35,299 nt of DNA from positions 1-35,299 of the forward strand of contig JAIDME010000494.1 in assembly GCA_029050705.1 (NCBI GenBank). Direction: 5' to 3'. The stretch comes from Acetatifactor sp. GTDB lineage: Bacteria > Bacillota > Clostridia > Lachnospirales > Lachnospiraceae. Shown one piece after another: positions 27,300-35,299 of the stretch. Each line of letters starts with the position of its first letter. Position 1 is the stretch's first letter. Both the position numbers and the translations under genes were made by a program. The notes below the pieces were generated by a model. It was given only the letters and a program-made list of their open reading frames with translations, was not told the origin of the DNA and did no database searches.

Positions 27300-27398
27300 A
27301 GTTTCCTCCATTAAATTCAGTAATAAATGCCATAGAAAAGTGTAAAGAGCGTAAATACTCCACAAAATATTTCTCTATTTCTTCCGGGAACAGGTTAC

Positions 27399-27427
27399 TT
27401 TATATAGAAAGTATAACATGGTAACAA
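27399..27427 (-). promoter_or_regulatory. Promoter of the importer operon: TTGTTA-17-TATAAA
   Basis: Minus strand -35 TTGTTA (27427-27422), 17-nt spacer, -10 TATAAA (27404-27399), about 100 nt upstream of the SBP start. Confidence 0.55.
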
Positions 27428-27437
27428 AATAACATCT

Positions 27438-27479
27438 CCTCAAATATTGCTTATGTTTAATTAAATTTTGCTCTTTGAA
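27438..27479. repeat. Two 21-bp-spaced copies of the same motif as 3268-3330; candidate AraC operator
   Basis: cctcaaataTTGCTtatgttt (27438-27458) matches the 3289-3309 repeat at 16 of 21 positions; aattaaattTTGCTctttgaa (27459-27479). Cores at 27447 and 27468, 21 bp apart, just upstream of the -35. Confidence 0.65.
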
Positions 27480-27495
27480 CAGACGGTAAACTAAA

Positions 27496-27538
27496 GTTTG
27501 CCGGAAGAAGGCATATGTGAATGCTTCCTCCGGCAAAC
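27496..27538 (-). terminator. Terminator-like hairpin downstream of GH115
   Basis: Minus strand GTTTGCCGGA...TCCGGCAAAC (10-bp perfect outer stem with further partial pairing) followed by TTTAGTTT; weak U tract. Confidence 0.6.
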
Positions 27539-27557
27539 CTCTGATATCGGCTTCTTA

Positions 27558-30524
27558 TTAATGTGCTGATGAAAAACTTGTCTCCTCCGGTCCCAGATAG
27601 GACGGCGCAACATATGTTCCTTTTCTATAGATCAGTATTTTTTCAAGTACCGTCCCTGCCTCCAGCGCACCGATGACCAGTTCCTGCACTCCTTTCCCGA
27701 AGGACAGCGTCACACCGGTCCTGTGCTCCTGATCCAGCGCTGCGTTACACCACCTGCTGTCCCCGCATTCTCCGGCCCGGTAATCCGCGGGGAGAATTTC
27801 CGCTCTGACGGCTTTCTCTTCTCCTCCCGCCACCAACAGGTTCACACTTCCGTGGTTCACCAGAGGATTGGACGGCGCCGTGAATATATCCACCTGATAC
27901 TCGCCGGCCTCCTCCGCAAGGAAGCGGTAGACCAGTTCCGGCTTTTCCTCCTCTTCGGCAAATACCGCCGTGCCGGGGAACACTTTCATACCACAGCCGA
28001 ACTTCCCGTAATCCTCAAGCTTCTGAAAGCGTCCCTTCGCCGTATCCTTTTTCCTGCAGTAGTGCTCCGCACCGATGGCAACTATGCCGTTACGCTCCAG
28101 AAAAGTCATCTCCGGCAATTCCGCCGGACGGTAGCTCTCTTCCCTTCTGTCAAACCCGAGAACTGCTCTGCCCATGATCTCCACCGCAACTCTTGCGTCA
28201 CCATCACATATAATAAGTCTGACTTTCTGCGCTTCCTCCGGCAGCAGTTCTCTGTTACAGGCAAGCGTGACCTCCTGAAGCATCTCCGTTTCTCCGGCCA
28301 TGGGAGATACCGTAAGCCACTCGGGAAATGCATTCCGTTCTCCTTCCCCGCTGCTTCCGCCCTCCGGGGTTATCTCATAGTGCAGACAGCCGCATCCTCC
28401 GTTGGCGATCTCCAAAACTACCTTTTCACATCCGGCATATTGAAAATCAGGAACATGTACCACCATAGGTTCCCCGTAAACTTTTGTGGCCGTCCTTTCA
28501 TCATCACTGCGGGACACGCTCAGACGCGGACGGTGGGCGGGTTCCACTTCCATCATCACCGGATAACGGTAGTCATCATCATTCCACCGGACAAAACCGA
28601 TGTGCTGTTCCATCTGCATACCCTTCCACTTACCGTCCATGAAGGCTGCCCATTCCTTCACATATTCCCTGTCCTTCAGAATGCATTTCCGGGTCAGCTC
28701 CCCGTAGAGATTGGCCACAGGTCTTCCCTGGGCTGCATAATGGTGGTTTTTGCCTGCATAAAGGTGCATTTTCAAAAGATTCATGCTTGCCATGGCAGGG
28801 TAATGTATCATACTGTAATATGCCTTGGTTTCCTCCAGTTCCTCCATTATCTGCAAAGACAGCTTTTCCACTTCCTCCGCCTTTTCCAGCATCCTGTCCG
28901 TCTCTCCGTAATGGCAGGGATGATAAATCCCCGCATGAAGGGATTCCGGCCTGCGCAGACCATTAAGTCTGATGTAATCGGTAAACACCTTTCCGATCTT
29001 TTCTCTGAGAGCGGAATCCGCCGATGGAAATGTCTGTCCCACCCACTGCCTGGTGTACTCCTTATAGCTGTCCGGATTGGGATATCCCCATCTGTCATAG
29101 TCATAGGCCACAGCCAGGAAGTAACCAAGGGGCACTTCATGAAATTTCAGGTCTCCCACATTCACGATCCACACGTCCCTGACCCCGTATTCGTATACCT
29201 GTCCCATCTGTTCCCAGACTTTCGAATAGGGTGTGGAATCCACCCACTCATATGACACGGGACCACCGTGATAGTCAAAGTGATAGTACATGCCGAAACC
29301 GCCCTTGCGGTTCCGCATATCCTCCGTGGGGAGCGTCCGCACATATCCGAAATTGTCCTCGCACAGCATGCAGGTGACACCGTCCAGTCCTTCCCAGTTT
29401 TTAAGCCCTGTCGTTTCCCCATCGCCGTAAAAGTAAGGCTCAACCTCCTTATACAGCGCCAGCAGCATGGGAATTTCCCCGTTTTCCCGCTTTACATATT
29501 TATATATCAGTTCTTTTTGTTTGGTAATAATGTCTTTTAACAGGCTGATATTTTCACTTAAGGAAGCATCCTCCCCCAGCATGGAAGAATCCCTCTCTCC
29601 ACGCATCCCGATGGTAATGATATTCTCATACCCGCCGCTGCGCTTCAGAGCATCCTCCCAATAATTCAGAAGTCCCTGCTCGTTGGTATAGAAGTTCCAC
29701 GCGTTGCCGTATCTTGTTCCCTCTCCCCGCACCTTGTCCCATTCCTCGCTGGCGCGCAGGCAGGGTTCATGGTGGGAATATCCCATGACCACTCCGTAAA
29801 GGTCAGCCAGTTCCTCATTTGCACTTCCCGGCCCGTCCAGCGGAAAGCTGGCGGTCCACATGGCAGGCCACAGATAATTTCCTTTCAAACGCAGTAAGAG
29901 TTCAAACACATGGTCATAGGCTTCCGCGTTAAATCCGCCGAAATGCTCCATAACCCAGCTGCCGAAGCAGGGCCATTCATCATTGATGAAAAAGCCTCTG
30001 TACTTTACGCTGGGTTCTTTGGAAACGGTTTCTATATCTTCCCTGATGATAAGTTCTTCCCGATGAACCGGTTCCGCGTCCCCCCAATAGCACAGCGGAG
30101 ACACACCGATATATTCCGACAGGGAAAACATACCGTAGATCGTTCCTCTTTTATCGCTGCCGCAGATCAGCAGAATACTGTCAACACGGGATCCGCCGCA
30201 AAGAATTCCGCCATCCGGAGAAATCATCTTTATCTGATAGACCTCCCACTTTCTGCGGTTCTCTTCTTTCATGAGTTCACCCGTATCCACCAGACCCTTA
30301 TCGGCAAGCTCGTCAAGCATGGGGCTCTTCCCCAGTGTGGCGCACAAAATAATACTGATTCCGTCCCCCGAAGGAATCTCTTTCTCAGTCACAACCTCCG
30401 GTCTGTTGCCGGTCACCTTTCGAAAATCTTCCGCAACCTTTCCCGCAATTCTCCTGACTCCCTCATAGCCGCAGCTTTCCACCACAACAGTCGGCATATT
30501 TCCCTTTGTGAATTCTATCTCCAT
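27558..30524 (-). CDS. GH115 xylan alpha-1,2-glucuronidase, probably cytoplasmic
   Basis: VKYRGFFINDEWPCFGSWVMEHFGGFNAEAYDHVFELLLRLKGNYLWPAMW, MGYSHHEPCLRASEEWDKV, ITIGMRGERDSSM: GH115 hallmark stretches. No signal peptide. Confidence 0.93.
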   Translation of the reverse strand: MEIEFTKGNMPTVVVESCGYEGVRRIAGKVAEDFRKVTGNRPEVVTEKEIPSGDGISIILCATLGKSPMLDELADKGLVDTGELMKEENRRKWEVYQIKMISPDGGILCGGSRVDSILLICGSDKRGTIYGMFSLSEYIGVSPLCYWGDAEPVHREELIIREDIETVSKEPSVKYRGFFINDEWPCFGSWVMEHFGGFNAEAYDHVFELLLRLKGNYLWPAMWTASFPLDGPGSANEELADLYGVVMGYSHHEPCLRASEEWDKVRGEGTRYGNAWNFYTNEQGLLNYWEDALKRSGGYENIITIGMRGERDSSMLGEDASLSENISLLKDIITKQKELIYKYVKRENGEIPMLLALYKEVEPYFYGDGETTGLKNWEGLDGVTCMLCEDNFGYVRTLPTEDMRNRKGGFGMYYHFDYHGGPVSYEWVDSTPYSKVWEQMGQVYEYGVRDVWIVNVGDLKFHEVPLGYFLAVAYDYDRWGYPNPDSYKEYTRQWVGQTFPSADSALREKIGKVFTDYIRLNGLRRPESLHAGIYHPCHYGETDRMLEKAEEVEKLSLQIMEELEETKAYYSMIHYPAMASMNLLKMHLYAGKNHHYAAQGRPVANLYGELTRKCILKDREYVKEWAAFMDGKWKGMQMEQHIGFVRWNDDDYRYPVMMEVEPAHRPRLSVSRSDDERTATKVYGEPMVVHVPDFQYAGCEKVVLEIANGGCGCLHYEITPEGGSSGEGERNAFPEWLTVSPMAGETEMLQEVTLACNRELLPEEAQKVRLIICDGDARVAVEIMGRAVLGFDRREESYRPAELPEMTFLERNGIVAIGAEHYCRKKDTAKGRFQKLEDYGKFGCGMKVFPGTAVFAEEEEKPELVYRFLAEEAGEYQVDIFTAPSNPLVNHGSVNLLVAGGEEKAVRAEILPADYRAGECGDSRWCNAALDQEHRTGVTLSFGKGVQELVIGALEAGTVLEKILIYRKGTYVAPSYLGPEETSFSSAH

Positions 30525-30550
30525 AACCCGATCATCCTTTCCCGGTCAAC

Positions 30551-32374
30551 CTACTCTACATATCCGAACCCTAAGATAGTAAACTCCCTGCCTTCGTCTC
30601 CCTCTGCCATGCATATTTCCACATGATGCTGCTTTCGCTCCGCGCCGCGGAAACAGATGACGGGATTACAGTGGGTCCATCCGTTGACATGGGGGTCCGC
30701 CGTGAGAACCTTTCTCCCGTCCACCAGGACATCCGCGCATCCTACGCTGCCGCTTCCTGAATCCTTGTAAATAAGCAGCAGTGCAGTACAGGTGATGTCA
30801 ATGGAAAAGGGATTTTCCGTCTCCTCGCCTGTCCCATGCATCCAGTTGTTGGGGAATTGCTTCGTGGGTGTCAGATCCTTGTCCATCTCCACCCCCTGAA
30901 GCTCCTCGTCCGTCCGGTTGAAATCTCCGCAGTCCACATGTATTTCCGGCACATTGCTGCTTCTGTCAAACAGCTTTACGGCCTCGAACTCCCCGCCCAG
31001 GGGAGGCTTTACACTGCTCAGCTGCAGAGTATCCTCCTGCCTTGGCAGCTTATCCACCGTCTGCAATAAATATGCGATACAGTCAGCCATAACGGTGTGC
31101 CCCAGATTCGTGGGATGATAACAATCATAAAAAAACTGGGGTTTGCCGAATACCTTTCCCGAACCGGTCTTTTTATAAAACTGTTCCACCACGGCATCTT
31201 TTACGCTCACCATAGGCAGATCATAGGCTCTGCCAACGGGTGACAGCCGCTCCTGCAGATTCCAGTCATTGTCAAACACCGCAAACAGCAGGATCACCGC
31301 CGGACATTTCGGGGCTCTCAAAATCCTTCTGACCAGAGAGTCATAACATTCTCCCTTTGTCTCATCCCCTTCGTCATTGACGGCAAACTCCACCACCACG
31401 ATATCCGGCTCCACGCTGCCGTCCCTGAGCACATCCCGCTCGTACCGCAGCATTCCCAGCTCGGAGGGGGTTCCCCCCACGCCGGCCTTAATGTAGTGGA
31501 TATTATCCTCTGTACCCCTGCCCGCAAGATCGCATAGCCTCTGAAACGCCTTGTAGGCATAGCATCCGGTGTTGATAGGAACGGCTCCCGCTCCCTGGGT
31601 GATGGACCCGCCGATAAAAGCTATTGTAATGTCCTCTCCCCGCCTTGCCCTGTCAATGGCCTTCTGAAGTCTTGCCGGGTTGCCCGTCTGCATCAGTGAC
31701 TTTCTCCGTACCTCCAGGTAATCCTCCGTCTTCAGATTCACCGGCGTCACCTCTATTTCCTCCGGCGCCTCAAAGCCTTCCTGAAGATAGAGTTTCACTG
31801 TCACACAGGCCAATTCGCCCGGACTCTGGAATTCAAACCGTATCTGCCCCGGCACGTCATCATCCTCTGACCATTCATAGTCCTCAAGCTTTACTGTATG
31901 CTCCGCTCCGTCTGCGGGTACAGGCACCCTTATCTGGGTTCCGGAGGTATAGGAATTCTTTTTCCCGTACATCTGAAACACGAAATCCACAGTCCGGTCT
32001 TTTCCCTCTTCCATTTCCACCGTAACGCCCATGCCGGATACCAGTTTTCGGAATCCTGCCGCCGTCTGCAGCAGCTCCAGCATATTTTCATCCTTCACAT
32101 TGCCCACAACCCGGGCACAGCTGATCATTCTGCCGCCGTCCATATACAGAAACTGAATCCCTCTGCCGTCAGGCTGAACGGAACCCGCAATCTCCTTGTC
32201 CCGCATGATGTAAAAGCCGCCGGGCTTCTTTTGAGGGTCTTTAGGAGCCCTGGGGCCTTCGGGAACCTTCGGCCCCAAGGTGGTCTTTTGGCCCAAGGTG
32301 GTCTTTTGGCCCAAGGTGGCCTTTGGGCCCAAGGTGGCCTTTGGGCCACCTGCCTGTACCGTATTCTCGCTCAT
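30551..32374 (-). CDS. SGNH/GDSL-type hydrolase, probable carbohydrate (acetylxylan) esterase
   Basis: ITIAFIGGSITQGAGAVP (block I), IVVVEFAVNDEGDE (block III-like), DCYHPTNLGH (block V). Esterase role inferred from the xylan context. Confidence 0.8.
   Translation of the reverse strand: MSENTVQAGGPKATLGPKATLGQKTTLGQKTTLGPKVPEGPRAPKDPQKKPGGFYIMRDKEIAGSVQPDGRGIQFLYMDGGRMISCARVVGNVKDENMLELLQTAAGFRKLVSGMGVTVEMEEGKDRTVDFVFQMYGKKNSYTSGTQIRVPVPADGAEHTVKLEDYEWSEDDDVPGQIRFEFQSPGELACVTVKLYLQEGFEAPEEIEVTPVNLKTEDYLEVRRKSLMQTGNPARLQKAIDRARRGEDITIAFIGGSITQGAGAVPINTGCYAYKAFQRLCDLAGRGTEDNIHYIKAGVGGTPSELGMLRYERDVLRDGSVEPDIVVVEFAVNDEGDETKGECYDSLVRRILRAPKCPAVILLFAVFDNDWNLQERLSPVGRAYDLPMVSVKDAVVEQFYKKTGSGKVFGKPQFFYDCYHPTNLGHTVMADCIAYLLQTVDKLPRQEDTLQLSSVKPPLGGEFEAVKLFDRSSNVPEIHVDCGDFNRTDEELQGVEMDKDLTPTKQFPNNWMHGTGEETENPFSIDITCTALLLIYKDSGSGSVGCADVLVDGRKVLTADPHVNGWTHCNPVICFRGAERKQHHVEICMAEGDEGREFTILGFGYVE
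32274..32345 (-). repeat. Four tandem 18-bp repeats inside the SGNH gene (encodes GPKATL/GQKTTL hexapeptides)
   Basis: cccaaggtggtcttttgg x2 (32274-32291, 32292-32309) then cccaaggtggcctttggg x2 (32310-32327, 32328-32345): an A-A-B-B arrangement with identical pairs. Confidence 0.95.
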
Positions 32375-32391
32375 CGCCGCATATCCTTTCC

Positions 32392-34545
32392 TTAACTTAA
32401 TATAGTAAAAGCAATCCCACTGCTGCCGGTCAGTTCCCTGGTTCTCTCATCGGGCTGTCCCAGACCCACGCTCACCAGAAAACGATGGCCGTCCTGCACC
32501 TTTTCGCCTTTTTCGTTTACCACGGTAAAGGCATCCCCGTCCAGCTCCAGCTCAACCTCTTTGCTCCCGCCGCCGGGCACAAAAACCCTGGAAAAGGCAC
32601 AAAGCTTTGCGTTAGGCGCAGCATATGCGGAGTCCATATCTTTTATGTAAACCTGCACCACTTCACCGGTGTCCGTGGAACTGCCGTTGGACACTTTGAC
32701 AGTAAGCTTTACCTTCCCTGATCCGTCCCATTCCAGCTCCTCACCGGCCTTCGTGCCGAACGCACGGCCGCCGCAGCCCACTTCGTCCACGGTCACATCG
32801 CCGTAGGTCAGGCCATAGCCAAAGGGATATAAGGGTTTACCCTCAAAGTACCGATAGGTTCTTCCCTTCATGGAATAATCCTCGAAATCAGGCAGTTCCT
32901 CTGAACTGTTATAAAACGTCACCGGCAGCTTACCGGAAGGAGACAATTCTCCGAACAGAAGCCCGGCAACCGTCCTGCCGCCCCGCGCTCCCGGATACCA
33001 TATCTGCATCACCGCATCCGCGTGCTCCTGCATATACCGCAGATCCATGGCGCTTCCGGTCATATTCAGCACGATCACCGGTTTCCCCACGCCAATTACC
33101 GCTTCAGCCAGCTCGCGCTGAGGCTCCGGCAGCAGCAGATCCGCCTTATCACCGGATGCATAGCTGTTTCCGGTATCGCCTTCCTCACCCTCCAGCGTCT
33201 CGTCAAGCCCCAGACACAGGATCACCACGTCGCTGTTCTTTGCCACATTGACCGCCTCGCTGATACGATCCTGCTTCCATGCCAGGGATTCCACTTTTTC
33301 CTTAAACAGATGACATCCCTCGGAATAATATACTCTCGTGCTCTCCGGCACAAAATCCTGAATGCCTTCTAATACGGTAATGTATCTGGAAGAGGTTCCG
33401 TGGTAATTTCCCACGAGAGCCGCACGGCTGTTGGCATTGGGGCCGATCACCCCGATAGCCTTCAGTGTCTCCTTCTTAAGGGGTAAGATACCGTTGTTTT
33501 TCAGCAGTACCACGCTCTCTGCGGTGGCCCGGTCTGCAAGTTTCAGGTGTTCCGCGCATTCCAGCCTGTCAAATCCGATCTCATCATACTCGGTCTTCTC
33601 GAACAGTCCCAGCAGGAACCTGGTAGTAAACAGCCTTTCCGCCGCCACAGTGATCTCATCCTCCGTCACCAGTCCGTGCTGAACCGCCTCTAACATATGC
33701 AGATAGGTACTGCCGCAGTTTACATCACACCCGTTCTTTAATGCCATGGCCGCGGACTCTTCCGCCGTATCCGTCACCATATGATTAGTGTGGAAATCCC
33801 TGATAGCCCAGCAGTCGGACACAAAATGTCCCTGAAATCCCCACTTGTCCCTTAAGATATCTTTCATCAGCGTTTTGCTGCCGCAGCAGGGTTCGCCGTT
33901 TGTCCTGTTATAGGCTCCCATCACCGCCTCAACATCCGCCTCCTTTACCAGCTTCTCAAAGGCGGGAAGATAGGTCTCGTTCAGATCCTTTTCGGACACC
34001 CTGGCGTCAAATTTGTGCCGCAGCGCTTCCGGCCCGGAATGCACCGCAAAATGCTTTGCACAGGCGGCAGCCGTCATATACTCCCCGTCTCCCTGCATCC
34101 CGTTTACGTATGCCTTTCCCAGTTCTCCGGTAAGGTACGGGTCTTCCCCGTAGGTCTCATGACCTCTGCCCCACCTGGGATCCCTGAATATGTTTACATT
34201 GGGCGACCAGAAGGTTAAGCCCTTATAAATGTCACGGTCACCTTCCGCGCTGCTGGAATTGTATTTTGCCCTCCCTTCCACCGCCACCGTTTTTCCCATA
34301 GCCTCCACTAATTCCGTGTCAAAGGCAGCTGCCATGCCGATAGCCTGAGGAAAGCTGGTAGCCACCCCCGCTCTTGCCACGCCGTGAAGTCCTTCGTTCC
34401 ACCAGTTATAGGCGGGTATCTCCAGTCGGGGAATTGCCGGCGCATTGAATCTTAACTGAGATGCTTTCTCCTCCAGCGTCATCCGGCTGACCAGCTCATG
34501 TGCCTTTTCTCTTGCTCTTTTCCTTGCTTCTTCCCTGTTTTTCAA
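32392..34545 (-). CDS. Glycoside hydrolase family 3 (beta-xylosidase/beta-glucosidase type), probably cytoplasmic
   Basis: MTLEEKASQLRFNAPAIPRLEIPAYNWWNEGLHGVAR, RDPRWGRGHETYGEDPYLTG, VMGAYNRTNGEPCCGS, GHFVSDCWAI, IGVIGPNANSRAALVGNYHG; C-terminal fibronectin III-like region. Confidence 0.94.
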   Translation of the reverse strand: MKNREEARKRAREKAHELVSRMTLEEKASQLRFNAPAIPRLEIPAYNWWNEGLHGVARAGVATSFPQAIGMAAAFDTELVEAMGKTVAVEGRAKYNSSSAEGDRDIYKGLTFWSPNVNIFRDPRWGRGHETYGEDPYLTGELGKAYVNGMQGDGEYMTAAACAKHFAVHSGPEALRHKFDARVSEKDLNETYLPAFEKLVKEADVEAVMGAYNRTNGEPCCGSKTLMKDILRDKWGFQGHFVSDCWAIRDFHTNHMVTDTAEESAAMALKNGCDVNCGSTYLHMLEAVQHGLVTEDEITVAAERLFTTRFLLGLFEKTEYDEIGFDRLECAEHLKLADRATAESVVLLKNNGILPLKKETLKAIGVIGPNANSRAALVGNYHGTSSRYITVLEGIQDFVPESTRVYYSEGCHLFKEKVESLAWKQDRISEAVNVAKNSDVVILCLGLDETLEGEEGDTGNSYASGDKADLLLPEPQRELAEAVIGVGKPVIVLNMTGSAMDLRYMQEHADAVMQIWYPGARGGRTVAGLLFGELSPSGKLPVTFYNSSEELPDFEDYSMKGRTYRYFEGKPLYPFGYGLTYGDVTVDEVGCGGRAFGTKAGEELEWDGSGKVKLTVKVSNGSSTDTGEVVQVYIKDMDSAYAAPNAKLCAFSRVFVPGGGSKEVELELDGDAFTVVNEKGEKVQDGHRFLVSVGLGQPDERTRELTGSSGIAFTILS

Positions 34546-34559
34546 AGTATTTCCTCCTC

Positions 34560-35299
34560 TTATTTGATTACCAGTTTTGTCCTGACCGTACGGTATTCCT
34601 CTTTCAGATCTTTTTCTTCCGTCAGATCCAAAACAGGTTCCCCGTCAATATCGAAATGGACTCTTCTGATTCCGCTGCTGCGCACGCCGTCCACTCCCGG
34701 TCTGGCATGATAGGTGTTCCATATAGTGCCGTTCTCATCTTCCACGTAGGCATTGTGCCCTGTGCCGAATTCTCCTTCCACGCTTCTCGATGTAAGGATC
34801 GGATAATTTTTCTTCTTCCAGCTGTGTACATCCAGCAGGTCCCCGCCTTTTTCAGCCGTGAGCAGCCCCACTACATAGGAAGCGTCCACCGCGGCGCTGG
34901 AAAAGGTCAGATACAGCTTATCCCCCCGAATCAGGGCAAAGGGGCCTTCATCCACAAAGGTGTGGTTATTGGCCCACCCATATTCCGGTTTGGAAAGGAC
35001 TGCCGGATCCGAGAGAAGCTTCCATGGTTCCTCCGGATTCAGCTTTGCAATATAAAGCCATGCCCCCAGGTCTTTGGGCAGAAACTGTCTCTGGGACCAG
35101 ACCGCGTACCACTCTCCCTGCCACTGAAAACAGGTCATATCCAGCGTGATCTCCTTCCCTGCCTCACAGATGTCACTGCCGTCCCGTCTCACCACGCGCT
35201 TAGGTGCCGACCAGTCATCCCTGCAGGCGGGATTGCCGCCTTCCCGAAGCTCCATCACATGGCTTTCTTCCCAGAAAAATTCTCCCGGAGTCGCCGCAT
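34560..35299 (-). CDS. GH43-type glycoside hydrolase, C-terminal part (5' end beyond window)
   Basis: The frame continues upstream of the ORF-track start (...AATPGEFFWEESHVMELREGGN) to the window edge. GWANNHTFVDEGPFALIRGDKLYLTFSS and GEFGTGHNAYVEDENGTIWNTYHARPG are GH43-like. Confidence 0.85.
   Translation of the reverse strand, partial: AATPGEFFWEESHVMELREGGNPACRDDWSAPKRVVRRDGSDICEAGKEITLDMTCFQWQGEWYAVWSQRQFLPKDLGAWLYIAKLNPEEPWKLLSDPAVLSKPEYGWANNHTFVDEGPFALIRGDKLYLTFSSAAVDASYVVGLLTAEKGGDLLDVHSWKKKNYPILTSRSVEGEFGTGHNAYVEDENGTIWNTYHARPGVDGVRSSGIRRVHFDIDGEPVLDLTEEKDLKEEYRTVRTKLVIK

Noticed and set aside
27330-27360. Possible catabolite-responsive element (TGTAAAGAGCGTAAATA-like) in the importer leader
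   Set aside because: Needs an inserted base relative to the CRE consensus; too weak to call.
27300-27365. N-terminal extension of the CBM-SBP ORF (MWSIYALYTFLWHLLLNLMEET)
   Set aside because: A strong GGAGGAA RBS sits just before MKSSVKK at 27299, and the extension would use a TTG start with no RBS.
27723-29255. 510-aa plus-strand ORF antisense to GH115
   Set aside because: Shadow ORF opposite a well-supported GH115 gene; composition is His/Leu/Arg-rich with no recognisable domain.
1-35299. tRNA/rRNA genes, CRISPR arrays, transposases or integrases
   Set aside because: None recognised on either strand; no repeat-spacer pattern and no mobile-element protein motifs in the ORF track.

Overview
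The window is a xylan-type hemicellulose utilisation locus, probably from a Clostridia/Lachnospiraceae-like Firmicute (taxonomy is inference). Nearly all genes are on the minus strand. The CAZyme genes are a GH43 and a secreted GH10 xylanase lipoprotein at the left, and GH115, an SGNH esterase-like protein, GH3 and a partial second GH43 at the right. A divergent AraC-family regulator sits next to the xylanase. The centre is a probable nine-gene operon (about 27.3 to 14.1 kb) with two complete importer permease pairs, two substrate-binding proteins (one fused to two CBM-like modules), an NHL-propeller/TPR membrane protein, a Yip1-like membrane protein and a DUF5696-like membrane-anchored protein. 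Next come two tandem U32-like paralogs and a five-gene MacB-like ABC system with two adaptor lipoproteins (one internally duplicated), one FtsX-like permease and two ATPases (one with an AbrB-like C-terminus). The strongest new signal is regulatory: a 21-bp-periodic direct repeat (CCTCAnnTATTGCTT-like) occurs three times between araC and the xylanase gene, and twice upstream of the importer operon. This defines a candidate operator and local regulon for the AraC protein. All calls come from reading the sequence and the supplied ORF track; no database searches were run.
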